The notes under the pieces were generated by a model. It was not told the DNA's origin and ran no database searches. It worked only from the letters and a program-made list of their open reading frames with translations. Shown here one piece after another: positions 22,760-33,849 of a DNA stretch of 64,000 nt. The position numbers and the translations under genes were made by a program. Within the stretch, counting starts at the first letter, position 1; each line of letters begins with the position of its first letter. The DNA is from Peromyscus leucopus (Eukaryota; Chordata; Mammalia; Rodentia; Cricetidae), in NCBI RefSeq assembly GCF_004664715.2, contig NC_051074.1, positions 14,369,178 through 14,433,177 of the forward strand, in the 5' to 3' direction.

Positions 22760-22945
22760 TCATTCTACATGTAAGGCTTTCCTCTGAGTTTCTAATTTGG
22801 ATATTGAGTTTTTCAATTCCATCTCCATTTCAGATTGTGTTCTCTTCAGTATTTTTCTTTCTTTATTCAATGCAGTTTTAAAATCCTGAATTACCTTCAT
22901 TATTTCATTCAGACATGTATTTTCATTTTCTTGCGAAGCATTCAA
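22760..22945 (-). pseudogene. L1 ORF1 coiled-coil fragment
   Basis: 61 open minus-strand codons, highly charged, with N-E-I-M-K-V-I-Q-D-F-K and M-E-M-E-L-K-N-S-I-S-K-L-E. The heptad-like pattern fits the L1 ORF1p trimerisation coiled coil. The RNA-binding part would lie at lower coordinates, but the frame is degraded there and the LTR at 21638 lies between. Confidence 0.8.
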
Positions 22946-23464
22946 GCATTTTCTATTATCATTCTTGGAGTTAAGTGAAGTGTTTATTTATGTCCTCTGT
23001 GCTTTTGTGATTTGACATGAACATGTGGCAGAGAGTTCCCAAAACATGGGTCTGGAGCTAGACCTGTAGCTGCAGGATTGCAGTGGGCAGAGAGTAGGAT
23101 GGAGGATGAAAGTAGTATCTCACCAGTCAAAGATGACTCTTGAAGAATGAAATTGGAACTACATCTATTACTCCACACATACAAAAATTAGATCCAAGTG
23201 GATCACAAACCTCAATTTGAATCCTGAAATGCTAAAACTGCCAGAAGAAATCATAGGCAGTAACTGATATAGGTGTAAGAAAGGATTTTCTGAATAGGAC
23301 TCTTTTTTCCTAGGAATGAAGGCCGACAATTGACAACTGGGGCCTCATAAAACTGAAAAGCTTCTGTCCAGCTAAGGAAACTATTGATCCAATGAAGAAG
23401 ACACCCATAGAATGGAAGAGAATCTTTCCCAGCTGTACATCTGAAAGATGAATAGTACCCAGGG

Positions 23465-23670
23465 CAATGGTTCTCAACTTGTGGGTCACGACCCCACAGA
23501 GGTCACATACCAGATATCCTATATGTCAGATATTTACATTACAACTTGTAACAGTGGCAAAAGTACAGCAATGAAGTAGCAATGAAATAATTTTCTGGTT
23601 GGGTGTTACCACAACATGAGGAACTCTATTAAAGAAGGGGTCATAGCAGCAGGAAGGTTGAAAACTGATG
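23465..23670 (+). mobile_element. URR1 hAT-type DNA transposon (non-autonomous)
   Basis: About 206 bp with terminal inverted repeats CAATGGTTCTCAAC and the diverged right copy GGTTGAAAACTGATG. Internal landmarks are GTGGGTCACGACCCC, AGATATTTACATTACAA, GAAGTAGCAATGAAATAATT and CACAACATGAGGAAC. It matches the rodent URR1 family as I know it. It sits in the last part of L1 ORF2. The flanking 8-mers are only partly alike, as expected for an old insertion. Confidence 0.93.
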
Positions 23671-24588
23671 ATCCAGAACAAAGAACTCAAAAAATAGAGT
23701 CAAGGCAACAAAAGGCCAAGTTAAAAATAGACTATGTATTTAACAGAGAATTCTCAACAGAAGAAACAAAAGTGACTAAGAAATATATTTAAAAATGTTC
23801 ATCATCCATAGCAATTAGGGAAATGCAAATTAAAATCTAGCCAGAATGGATAAAATCAACAAAACAGCTCACAACAAATACTGGAGACTTGGTGAAGAAA
23901 GAGAAACTCTCATTCATTGTTAGAAAGAATGCAAATTGGTGCAGCCACTCTGGAAATCAGTATGGAGAATCCTCAGTAAACTATCTATCAACAAAAATTA
24001 TTATTTGATCCAGCTATAGCACTCATTGGCATATGCCCAAAGAACTCACCATTCTACTCCACAGATACTTATTGAGCATTATTCATTGATGCCCTATTCA
24101 CAATAGCCAGGAAACAGAAACAACAGATGAATGGATAATGAAAATCTGGTACATATACACCATGGAATACTACTCAGAATAAAGATAAATGAAATCTTGA
24201 AATTTGCAGGTAAATGGATGGACAGAGGAAAGATTATATTGATTGAGGCAACCCAGACCCCAAAGAACAAAAACTGCATGTTCTCTCTCATCTGTAATTT
24301 CTAGCTCCAAATCTTCAGATACAAATGTACAACATGGACAAACAACAGAAACCAGGAAAGTATAATGGGGCCATAGGTGGGAGAGGTCATGAGAAGGGAA
24401 TTACAGAGCACAGCTGGTATGAAATGGGAAGTCAAAGAACAGCGTAGGGGTTACAAATGAGGAGAATGGAGGCAAGTGAACACAGAAGGAGGAGGGGAAA
24501 GGGACAAATAACATCAAGGCTATTTCATAAAGTGTCAAGAAATTACATTATTTTATACTTACCAAGACATATATGTAATACATATAAG

Positions 24589-24589
24589 T

Positions 24590-24626
<37 letters not shown>
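24589..24626. repeat. (GT)n microsatellite in the L1 3' UTR
   Basis: A GT run of about 38 bp between ORF2-proximal and distal 3' UTR blocks of the L1. Confidence 0.97.
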
Positions 24627-24628
<2 letters not shown>

Positions 24629-24939
24629 CTTAAAGGAAGTTATACCACTTGGGCTGACAATGCTTCCCACAAGAACCATAGACCAACACAACCCCTATTA
24701 CTAACTACTAGATACTTCTTTTGTACGGTTGATCAGGGTAGTTCAAGTGACTCTCAAAACAGTACATACTCTTGCTATAACGCTTGGTGACCTCAGAGGT
24801 TGAAAGGAAGTTTGTTGCTGAAGACACCACATGCTTAGGACATGTAATTTAGATTCAAGCTGGGTCTAACCTGAAACTACCATCCTACAACATACTTTTA
24901 TGGTACCAGAAAATACTATGCAAGCTACCAAGGGAAGGA

Positions 24940-25285
24940 TGTTGCTGGAGAGCTTCTCTCCAGGTTCCACCAAGCCCTGCAGTCCCACAATCCACGTATA
25001 AAATAATCACTCAGGCACTTACATCACTTATAAACTGTATGGCCGTGGCAGGCTTCTTGCTAACTGTTCTTATATTTTAAATTAACCCATTTTTATAAAT
25101 CTATACCTTGCCACGTGACTGGTGGCTTACTGGCGTCTTTACATGCTGCTTCTCCTGGCGGTGGCTGCAATGTCTCTCCTCCTTTTTCCTGTTTCCCCAA
25201 TTCTCCTCTCTTTTTGTCCCACCTATACTTCCTGACTGGTCATTGGCCATCAGTGTTTTATTTATATAGAGTGATATCCACAGCA
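24940..25285 (-). mobile_element. Solo ERV2-type LTR, five-copy family, copy B
   Basis: The plus strand reads TGTTGCTGGAG...CCACAGCA, so the minus strand starts TGCTGTGGATATCAC like copy A. Perfect GAAGGA duplications flank it (24934-24939 and 25286-25291). Minus-strand blocks AAATAAAACACTGATGGCC, GTCAGGAAGTATAGGTGGG and ATGGGTTAATTTAAA are present. The short plus frame at 25115-25309 is a by-product. Confidence 0.92.
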
Positions 25286-25357
25286 GAAGGAAGCAATTTA
25301 TTGTCCTAACTGGCATCAATGGCTATGAACCACAACAATGACCAATATACATATCTA

Positions 25358-25745
25358 TGTTGTGGGATGGTCTGTATGTCAAATTACTCTGATTGGTCAA
25401 TAAATAAAACACTGATTGGCCAGTGGCTAGGCAGGAAGTATAGGCGGGACTAACAGAGAGGAGAAAAGAAAGAACAGAAAGGCAGAGGGAGTCACTGCCA
25501 GCCACCACCACGACAAGCAGCATGTGAAGATGCCGGTAAGCCATGAGCCATGTGGCAAGGTATAGATTTATGGAAATGGATTAATTTAAGCTATAAGAAC
25601 AGTTAGCAAGAAGCCTGCCACAGCCATACAGTTTGTAAGCAATATAAGTCTCTGTGTTTACTTGGTTGGGTCTGAGTGGCTATGGGACTGGTGGGAGACA
25701 AAGATTTGTCCTGACTGTGGGCAAGGCAGGAGAACTCGAGCTACA
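25358..25745 (+). mobile_element. Solo ERV2-type LTR, five-copy family, copy C
   Basis: 388 bp reading TGTTGTGGGATGGTC...GAGCTACA, flanked by perfect TATCTA at 25352-25357 and 25746-25751. It contains AATAAATAAAACACTGATTG, GGCTAGGCAGGAAGTATAGG, a GCCGGTAAGCCATGAGCCAT block and GTTGGGTCTGAGTGGCTATG. It lies 72 bp from copy B in the opposite orientation, so together they form a long inverted repeat. Confidence 0.93.
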
Positions 25746-25777
25746 TATCTATCTATAATGGTGCACTAAGCAGCACT

Positions 25778-25800
25778 CAGATGTTGGTAACCAACATCTG
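25778..25800. repeat. Perfect 11-bp-arm palindrome
   Basis: Arms CAGATGTTGGT and ACCAACATCTG are separated by a single A. It lies in the L1 3' UTR shortly after LTR copy C. Confidence 0.93.
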
Positions 25801-26767
25801 TCTAAATGGACTAAGGACTACACGACTAGGGGGAAATGATGCCTGGTACTGGAAACCTAGTCAACTTCCTGGGCTGAATGATGTCATGGGCCTTAGAAAA
25901 GACTCCACTGCCATCACTTTGCTAGACCAGCATAATGACTGACTATGTTCTAACTCTTATGCACATACACTCAGATTTGTGGCTACCATCCCTCATAAAA
26001 GAATTTTCTCTTTACAACCAATGTTGTGAAGACCATCACAGAGGATCGTAACTTAATGCAACACAGAGCTCAAAAACTAGGGAGAACTCAGCCTCAGTGG
26101 ATGCATCTGCCTCACAGCACAGCATTTGTTGCTCAGGGAATATTGAAGAACAGAGGTCCAAAAGATAACAAGAACCAGGATACCAGGAAGTCTGCTGGGA
26201 AAGAATATCTCCTAGGAATGGCTGCATAGATAAGACTGGAGCAATCACAATACCAATGAGCATGCTAATACAGAAGGGGGAGATTTTCAAGGCATCTCAT
26301 CCATAGACAAAGAACTGTAGGTAACTAATGATGCTGAGAATGGGGAGAAATAGCCTCTCCCAGTGATGAGCCTCCTCATACCTTATCCAATGCAAAGTGG
26401 CCAGGCCTGAAACCATACACACACCAACAAAAACTGAGTAAGCAGGTTGTATTTATGTTTGTGCATATATATGGATATGTAACAATAATAATCAAAGGAA
26501 AAGAAGCTATCAATTTGAGAGTGGAGGAGCATAAGAGGAGTTTGAGGGAGGGTACCTGGGAGGGACTAGAGGGAGAAAAGGGAAATATAAGTAATTCTAT
26601 TTTAATTAAAATAAATTGAAGTAAACAAAAACAGATAGGATTTGATTTATAAGTTTATCATTTACATATCATTTTTCCTGGAAAGTATCTACTCTATAAA
26701 GTGAGTACAAGTAAGAAAACAGTTCCGTAGCCTGGAAATGAGAAAAATTATTTTATGGAAAAAGATC

Positions 26768-26932
26768 TTTTTTTTTCTTTTGGTTTTTCGAGACAAGGTT
26801 TCTCTGTGTAACAGTCCTGGCTGTTCTGGAACTCTTTTTGCAGACCAGGCTGGCCTTGAACTCAGATCTCCCTGTCTTTGCCTCCTGAGTGCTGGGATTA
26901 AAGTCATGCACCACCACCATCTGGCTTGGAAA
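26768..26932 (-). repeat. B1 SINE
   Basis: Antisense landmarks on the plus strand are a poly-T side, CGAGACAAGGTTTCTCTGTG, GCTGTTCTGGAACTC, AGACCAGGCTGGCCTTGAAC, TTTGCCTCCTGAGTGCTGGG and ATTAAAGTCATGCACCACCA. It is fairly well preserved. Confidence 0.95.
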
Positions 26933-27299
26933 AAGAAACCTTAAGAAAAGAAATATACCAATTAAAAGATTCAGAAGCTATCTAAATTGTTTCCATAGCT
27001 ATCTAAATCTCTCTGTTTTTTGAAACTTTTTAAAACTATTGAGCATTGTTTATAGCAAATGAATGAACTTAATTATGATCTCCTCATCCAGTCGATAAGG
27101 TACTTTGATCATATTTTCTTTTCATAGAAACCACACTTATTACTTCCTTTGCAGTCATTTTCCTTTTCTTTAACAGTCCCTTTTCTACTTTCTTTCCACA
27201 TTTGGAAGTGAAACATAAAGTACTTACCTCTCCGAGCCTGCTTTATTTTGTTTAACACGATTGCTGGTTTCACCTCTTTTCCTGAAAAAAGATAGAATT
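26933..27299. other. No recognised feature
   Basis: AT-rich sequence. The 85-codon minus frame at 27109-27366 is lysine-rich but has no recognisable domain, and its start lies in L1-like sequence. Confidence 0.45.
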
Positions 27300-27560
27300 T
27301 TGTTCTTTTTAATGTTCTCCAAATACTCCATTGGGAACATACGCCACATTTTCTAATTCCATTCACCCACTGATGAGCACCTGGGCTGATTCACATGGCT
27401 GCTGTAAATAGTGTATCTATTGTAATCTGACCTCGATTCTGTTGGGTGTGTATCCATGAGTGGTACACTTCATCATGTTGTGCTTCTAATTTAAGTGTAA
27501 GTGATCAGATACAAATTCTGTTTCTTGATGTTTTACAATCAAACTACAGAGCACTAATGA
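27300..27560 (-). mobile_element. Antisense L1 fragment, end of ORF2
   Basis: The plus strand reads CATTCACCCACTGATGAGCA...GGCTGCTGTAAATAGTG, then TTGGGTGTGTATCCATGAGT. It is a diverged antisense match to the last part of L1 ORF2, the segment that encodes the interspersed CAATAGCC-type stretch. It is short and old. Confidence 0.65.
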
Positions 27561-28076
27561 ATAAAATAAAACTTTCTACATTGTCAGAGAACGTTGTCAG
27601 ATCCCTTTCAATGGAGCAAGTTTAGGGTGATCGTTGATTTCTTGACACAAGCAATGAGCACAAGGGATCATGGGAACATTGTTGACTGTTCAGAAGACTG
27701 TCGACTGTCTATATGTGGAAGAAAATCCTTTAAAGCAATCATAAAATGATGTATATATTTAAGACAAGTGGAAATAAGGTTTGCTTAACTAGCATATCAT
27801 CATCATTGGAGGAAATTCTAAGAGAAGTTGAGCCCAGGTGGAAAGCCTGAATGAAAGAAGGAATGGGAAGCAGAGAAAGAGATAAGTAGAAAATGAGTAA
27901 ATATGAATGAACTCCTACTAGACAAAATATTAACATATTGTAGAATTAAATTCCTTCTAGTATACATAATAATATATGTTGAATGACTAAATCCAGTAAA
28001 AGCTTCAAGCAGTCCTTACTGTTTGATATAAGGTAAAGTATAGAGACCTCAGAAATATTTGTTGTATTATAAATAT
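27561..28076. other. No recognised feature
   Basis: AT-rich sequence with no long open frames or named repeats. Confidence 0.5.
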
Positions 28077-28077
28077 G

Positions 28078-28126
<49 letters not shown>
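28077..28126. repeat. (TATC)n microsatellite
   Basis: An uninterrupted TATC run of about 50 bp. Confidence 0.98.
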
Positions 28127-28569
28127 CCACTAAGCATGTTATATTTTACACTAAAGTAAAAATATGTATGTCCTTATTCAATCAGCTTATTTCATACACT
28201 GTAACTTGTGGGCTTCAGTTTCAGTCCATAGAGCCCTTGGTGATCATGGAAGATTCTCCTGGCTACCATCATCATGGCCTTCACTTTTCCCAATGAAATA
28301 TAAGGAAATCTCTCCATTCTCTTCCCCTCACCTCCACTCTTTTCCTTACCACATGCTCTTTTCTCCAAATTCCTCAACATCAGAATCCACCTCTCTTGTT
28401 TTTCTTCTGTCTTAATGATAACGCAGTAACTGTTACAATCTAAGACAAATTGTTCTAATTCTTCCAAAGGATTTTATTCTCTCTCCTCTTCCCTACCCTT
28501 CTCACATAACATCCCTCTTTTTAGTGGACCCTTGGGTTTAGATGACATTTGAACCTGGGCACAATTTTT
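28127..28569. other. No recognised feature
   Basis: Pyrimidine-rich in places. The two overlapping short open frames here show no recognisable protein. Confidence 0.5.
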
Positions 28570-28735
28570 TTTTTTTTAAGTTTTCAAGACAGGATTTCTC
28601 TGTGTAGTTTTGGAGTCTGTCCTGGAACTCACTTTGTAGCCCAGGCTGGCCTTGAAGTCACAGTGATCCACCTACCTCTGTCTCCCAAGTGCTGGGATTA
28701 AAGGCATGTACCATCACTGCATGATTGAACCTAGG
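28570..28735 (-). repeat. B1 SINE
   Basis: Antisense landmarks are a poly-T side, AAGACAGGATTTCTCTGTGT, GTCCTGGAACTCACTTTGTA, GCCCAGGCTGGCCTTGAAGT, CAAGTGCTGGGATTAAAGGC and ATGTACCATCACTGC. Confidence 0.95.
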
Positions 28736-29144
28736 CATGTTTAAACACTCTTTTTTTTAAACAGTTATGCCCAAGTACTAAAGTTATTTTTTTTCTAATA
28801 TTCATCTTATAATGCTTTTCATGACTAAATGTCTTGAAAACATTTCACTAAATCTTTATCTTTACTCCCCCACTTCCTGATCTGTTAGAATTTAACATGT
28901 TGTTTCAGTTTTCCTTAGACCAAAGACTGTTGAAAATTATTGATGATCTAAATTGCCCTTATTTAGGTGGATATCTATAAGTTATTTCCTATTCTGAGAT
29001 GTTTAACTTCTCTTTCTAGATGGATAAATACTTGGTCCTATGTATTCTCACCTGAGTGAATATCACAAGAACAGAAGTAGTGTAGAATTGATTTTGATCT
29101 CCCTTGTTTTGGGATTAGAAGTCAGTGGTCTTTTTTGTCAGTGT
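28736..29144. other. No recognised feature
   Basis: AT-rich sequence with no recognised gene or repeat. Confidence 0.5.
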
Positions 29145-29400
29145 CTTGGGTGCCTTTGCATCACTCTAACAGAATACCAGAGAAAATTAAATTATAAACA
29201 GAAAAGGTTTATTTGGCTCGCAGTCCAAGGCTGGAAAACTCACTCTTTGGGACCTCAGATAGGTGTACTGGATGGCAGTGATATGAAACAGATGATAGAG
29301 TGCATGCTTAGTTCATAGCCAGGATATAAAAGACCAAAAGAGTATGAGGAAGAAATCTACCATTCCCCTTAAAGCATATCCCAAAACTTTACTGCATAAC
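29145..29400 (-). mobile_element. Old MaLR-type LTR (MST/MLT1-like), antisense
   Basis: Plus-strand CTCTAACAGAATACCAGAGA and CAGAAAAGGTTTATTTGGCT, then CGCAGTCCAAGGCTGG, are antisense to the 3' end of old MaLR LTRs. The right end is vague. Confidence 0.65.
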
Positions 29401-29799
29401 CAAGGCCTATGACAGCTACTCTTGATTGCCCACATGACAAGAGTTAAAGTCATCTGAGAGTTTGGTGAGGGTTGTGTAATGTTTCTTGAGGAGATATGAA
29501 GAAATGTCTGTTCTCCTGTATAGGGCTCCAGAGCAGATCAAAGCAGTAATTCCACCCATGTCCATCTCAGTGAACCAATGAGTTTACTAGGGTATGAATA
29601 ACTCAAAGGTAACTGCATCACTGGAAAATATACCCTAGCCTGAGTGGTGACTCACAAGAGCTGCGATTGTGGAAACCTGTGTTTCACTTGTAGGCAGCCT
29701 CCATGGGACAGCCCCCTTTCCCCAGAGATTTTTTTTTTCTTTATAACCTTGTGAATCTTATAACTTCCTAAGCTTCCTGAATCTCATAAGCTGTCTGTC
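29401..29799. other. No recognised feature
   Basis: May include more of the adjacent old MaLR. Otherwise nothing is recognised. Confidence 0.4.
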
Positions 29800-30172
29800 T
29801 TCCTCCATGATGGAATGTTTCCATTTAGAGGAAACCCCTACATGACAGTGAGGCATGTCTGGATGGATGGATGGATGGATGTGGGCACATCCAGGGAGGA
29901 TTTGCTGAAGCCAGAGGACCCACACTCAGTGTGGCTGTCATTTTTTCTGAGCTGGGGGTCTGAAAAGAATAAAAGGAAAAAGGAGAAAACAGGAAGAGCA
30001 GTGGTATCCCCTTCTCTTGGCATTGTGGCCCACGGTGATGGGAAGTACTCAGCTGCACCTCACCTTTCACCATCAGGACTGAGCCCTCTGAAACCGTGAG
30101 CTCAGATCTATCTTTCCTCCTGGAGATTGTTTCTGTTGGGCATTTTTGGCAACTGTGACATAAAACTAACTA
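29800..30172 (+). mobile_element. MaLR-like LTR remnant with a GGAT array
   Basis: The 3' half shows CACCTTTCACCATCAGGACT, AGCCCTCTGAAACCGTGAGC, a pyrimidine-rich block and GGCAACTGTGACATAAAACT followed by AACTAAAGC. This is the gene-order of a diverged MaLR 3' end. A GGAT array lies at 29861-29880. Confidence 0.55.
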
Positions 30173-30394
30173 AAGCAAGGCTTCTTTTCTTAAGGGACCG
30201 CAGATCCTTTCAATAGCACCACTGTGGTCACTGATCCCTTAAAATTCTTGCCTTTGTGAGTAAAGACCCAAATTATGCAGTCAGTCTTATCTCCATAATT
30301 GTTTTCCTGACCCCTCAGTTCTCTTGGGAATTGTGAAAGAGTTAGCTAAATACATCAAAATTCCTCTTGAATTTCTTTTTCTTTTCTTTTTTCT

Positions 30395-30550
30395 TTCTTT
30401 CTTTCTTTTTTTTTTTTTTGAGACAGGGTCTCATCTCATTCAGGCAGGCCTTAAACTCACTATGTAGTTGCTTCTGGCCTTGAATTCCCAATCTTTCTGC
30501 CTCCACCTCCTAAATTTTGGGATTATGGGTACACACCACCATACTAGCTG
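30395..30550 (-). repeat. B1-type SINE, diverged
   Basis: A poly-T side with TTTC repeats, GAGACAGGGTCTCATCTCAT, AGGCCTTAAACTCACTATGT, GCCTCCACCTCCTAAATTTT and GGGATTATGGGTACACACCA. It is diverged enough to be an old B1 or proto-B1. Confidence 0.85.
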
Positions 30551-30555
30551 TTAAG

Positions 30556-31240
30556 TTTGTTCTTTTTTTTTTTTTTTTAATTTATTTTACAACACCATTC
30601 AGTTCAACATAATAGCCACAGATTCCCCTGTTCTCCCCCTCTCGCCCCCTCCCCCTCCCCCCAGCCCACCCCCCATTCCCACCTCCTCCAGATCAAGGTC
30701 TCCCCCGAGGACCAGGGTCGACCTGGTAGACTCAGTCCAGGCAGGTCCAGTCCCCCCCTCCCAGACCGAGCCAAGCGTCCGTGCATAAATCCCAGGATTC
30801 AAACAGCCAACTCATGCACCGAGCCCAGAACCCGGCACCAACGCACAGCTGCCTCCCAAACAGATCAAGCCAAATGACTGTCTCACCCATTCAGGGGGCC
30901 TGATCCAGTTGGGGGCCCCTCAGCCTTTGGTTCATAGATCCTGTGCTTCCATTCATTTGGTTATTTGTCCCTGTGCTTTATCCAACCTTGGCTTCAACAA
31001 TTCTCGCACATATAAACCCTCTTCTTTCTCACTAATTGGACTCCTAGTGCTCCACCAGGGGCCCAGCCGTGGATGTCTGCATCCAGATTCCTCAGTCCTT
31101 GGATGGGGTTTATGGCACAACTATCAGGGTGTCTGGCCATCCCATCACCAGAGTAGGTCAGTTCCTGCCGTATCTCTTGACATGAGGGTAGAGTGGGAAC
31201 TATTCTACAGGGGAAGGTTCCCAGTGCAAAGGGGTAAAGG
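30556..31240 (-). mobile_element. L1 3' UTR, antisense and 5'-truncated
   Basis: A plus-strand poly-T run is followed by AACACCATTCAGTTCAACAT and a C-rich block (CTCCCCCTCTCGCCCCCTCC). Then come CCAGGGTCGACCTGGTAGAC, AACCCGGCACCAACGCACAG, and the minus-strand segment coding GATGGGATGGCCAGACACCC. It is relatively CpG-rich and little diverged in appearance, which suggests a younger L1 than the one at 18.5-26.6 kb. The plus frame at 30909-31268 is a by-product. Confidence 0.82.
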
Positions 31241-32739
31241 GGGGGTAATAGATGTTGAATATTATTAAAATATATAGGTATGTGTACATGTCTAGTGACA
31301 TTTGCACAATTATACATTAGCAAGTTTAAAAATTCATTTCAAACCTTGAAATATTTCTTGTTTAGGTACTTTTTTTAAAAAATAGATTTTAGATAAAAAG
31401 AAAGACTAGTTATAAAACAGATAAAAACCAATTTACCCTGACTTCAGAAGATATCGAAAAAGGAAAAGGGTCTAATTTCACACTCCAACTCCCATATCTA
31501 ACAAACTGCCCCAGGTGTCCACAGAGGACTTTCTGCTTGAGATCCTAATATGCTAAGTATGATTTCTCAAGGGATGATATTACTCTGAAAAGTCCATGTT
31601 AACAAAAAATTAAAATAAGGCTGGAGTACAATATTAGCATTGTAGCCAAATGTAGTGGTTTAATTTAACCGTCAGGAAAAGAAAAAAGTCTGTCAGGTTT
31701 CCAGGGGGATTTGAGGCTGCACAGGTGAACACTAATTTGTAATGGTTTTGTTAGAAGACCATCTGCCCCTTGTCACTGGTGAATGGAGAATTTTTAAAAA
31801 ATTTCCTGGCTCCAAGCATTTATGTTTATTTAAAAACACATGACAAAAATGACTTGCAGAAAATTTTGTGTTTGTGTGCATTGCACGGTAGCCTGATCTT
31901 TCTGGCATTTCAGTTTGTGTGTGATTTACTGGTAGGCAAGTTGTGCTGATCCACGGAGGTGTGTGTGTGGTCTTGGGGGTGGAGAAGGACTGGCAGAGGC
32001 AGTCTGTGGGGAGGGGATGGGAGTAGGTAGGCCTGCAATGAGAAGGCGTATCTGAATGGTTCTTATAGATTTAGTATCTATCTAAGCCATCTTGAAGACA
32101 ATTAGCAACCTTGAGTTAGTGGTTATAAATGGGATGATGGGCTGTGGTTGATGGTAGTATATTGGTAAATTAAAATTTGGTGCCCCATTGCCACCAAGGA
32201 AGTTGCCTACTCTACAAAGCAACATTAAATTAAACGGTGATTTCATTCTCCCTAAGTACACCTAGAACAAGCAAACACAATATAAACCTTGATTTCCATC
32301 CAAGTCTACTGTTTAAATCTCAAGTGCAGCAAGGCAGGCAGAGAGAGCCGCTTCCCCACAAAGGCTTAAGCGAGCCTTTTGTACCCGCCAGCTTCCACTG
32401 CGGGCATGGGTTGCCCTAGTGATGAATGTCTTGCTTTGTGTGGTCTCAGCAATTTTTTTTTTTTTCTGGAGAGGGGGTTTTAATGAGAAGGTGAACAGAG
32501 GGGGCTTCTTTTGAGACTGCAATAGCAGGAGGGTCACTTCTACAAAGGCACGCACAATGCCGCCGTTCCTTCTCACGGAGCTCTGACAGCCTGAGACTGT
32601 GCCTTGGTCGGTCCCTGTCTCTCTCACTGTTATTTCTTATCTTTTCTTACTGGGTAGTGTTCGAAGCTCGCCTTGGTTAAGTACTGTTTCAGAATGACCT
32701 GTGGTCTCAAAGTGCTGGAATTCCTTTAGAAAAGAACTA
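31241..32739. other. No recognised gene or repeat
   Basis: About 1.5 kb of mostly unique-looking sequence. The 104-codon minus frame at 32313-32627 contains a poly-K stretch from a T run and shows no domain. Confidence 0.5.
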
Positions 32740-32904
32740 GCCAGATCTCTCTTCCTTCCTTCCCTCCTGTACTCCCCCTCTCCCTTTCTTTCTCTCTCTG
32801 TTTGTCTCTCTCTTTGTCTCTGTTTCTCTCTGTCTTTGTCTCTGTCTCTCTCTGTCTCTGTCTCTCTCATACACACATTCTCTCTCTGTCTCTCTCTGTC
32901 TCTG

Positions 32905-32994
<90 letters not shown>
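32740..32994. repeat. TC/TCTG-rich polypyrimidine tract followed by (CA)n
   Basis: Irregular TCTC, TCTG and TTTG repeats to about 32945, then CA to 32994. The open frames across it are artefacts. Confidence 0.97.
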
Positions 32995-32997
<3 letters not shown>

Positions 32998-33846
32998 TCC
33001 TCTTGGCATCATCATTCATGCATAAAGGACTGAGTCTTGGTTTTCCCAGGAAGACACACTCCAGTTCCTTTCACCTACAGATGTGGAGGGGCTTTCCCTT
33101 CTCAGCTTTACCCACACACTCTAGGAAGTACACTGCTGTCAGCTTCAACACCCTTTCTCCTTCAGGATCCATTATGCAGGGCAGGAGTGGGAGGAACGTC
33201 TGTAATTGCTATATTTTAGGGCTCACTTGGGGCTAGATTTGATTGAACACACATAGTAAACTCCTGATTATCCATGCTAATGGAAGGAGTAGAAATTCAG
33301 ACTATGTGCGTGTTTCCATCTGACTTTGAAATGTGCCATGTGATTTTAAAAAGCAATAGCAGGTGGTTTTACTTAGAATGATAATAGGGAAATTACTTTT
33401 GGGTTGCCAGGGTTTGCCTCTGTAGGTAAAACGGCAGAAAGCAATGTTCTGCCTCTTATTCCCACCCTACAATATACCTGGTGCCTTCACTACATTTACT
33501 CCTTACCCTCTTGTTCTATTTCCACAATGAACTACAGAAAATAGGAAACGGGTAAGGTTTAGTCATTAGGTAGCTAACGAAAGAGCACACTGTCTTACAC
33601 TTGCATCTAAGTAAGAGTCGAAAGCTCCAAGCGAAGGTCACAAAATGACAAACGTGGGTGATGTTTGATATTTGTACGGAATAGCGCTGTTTCATGATGT
33701 ATTACCAGGGTGATCACTGTGTTGACGGCGCATGCTGTGTTATTGTTGTGTTTCCTGCTATATCCTTATAGCATAGAAGAGTGCTCAATTAGTTTGTATA
33801 GACAGAATGACCAAATGGGTGAAAAATATCATCCTCACTCCTCCCC

Positions 33847-33849
<3 letters not shown>
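32995..33849. other. No recognised feature
   Basis: Unique-looking sequence without repeats that I recognise. The open frames are short. Confidence 0.5.

Larger units (their letters stand above)
18546..23140 (-). mobile_element. L1 inverted arm: ORF2 C-terminal part to ORF1
   Basis: On the minus strand the order is upstream region, ORF1 coiled coil, ORF2 endonuclease, reverse transcriptase region and C-terminal region. Recognised islands are listed separately. Two LTRs interrupt it. The roughly 150 bp at 22985-23140 probably represent L1 sequence upstream of ORF1, but I cannot verify this. Confidence 0.78.
18546..26640. mobile_element. Long L1 with 5' inversion, carrying five later insertions
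   Basis: Composite L1 in two arms. The left arm (18546 to about 23140) is antisense and runs from late ORF2 back to ORF1 and sequence upstream. The right arm (about 23141-26640) is sense and runs from late ORF2 through the 3' UTR. In L1 terms the left arm stops at a segment reading GGATGTTTATATGG on the minus strand, and the right arm starts at AAGAATGAAATTGG. These positions are adjacent in ORF2, which is the signature of twin priming. Insertions inside are LTRs at 19735, 21638, 24940 and 25358 and a URR1 at 23465. Removing them leaves roughly 6.4 kb, near full length. All reading frames are broken. The target duplication was not found. Confidence 0.78.
23141..26640 (+). mobile_element. L1 direct arm: end of ORF2 and 3' UTR
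   Basis: ORF2 C-terminal remnants include GCAGCCACTCTGGAAATCAG, ATTCACAATAGCCAGGAAAC and ACACCATGGAATACTACTCA. The 3' UTR follows with a GT array at 24589, TTAAAGGAAGTTATACCACT, ACCATCCTACAACATACTTT, and a final CAATAATAATCAAAGGAAAA...GAGGGAGAAAAGGG segment ending in AAATAAATTG. It is interrupted by URR1 and LTR copies B and C. I treat it as one element because the flanks of each insertion rejoin. Confidence 0.75.

Noticed and set aside
28077..28126. Possible CRISPR-like regular repeat
   Set aside because: It is a plain TATC microsatellite with no spacers, in a mammalian genome.
32637..33236. Several open frames of 90-144 codons
   Set aside because: They are low-complexity translations of TC and CA repeats.
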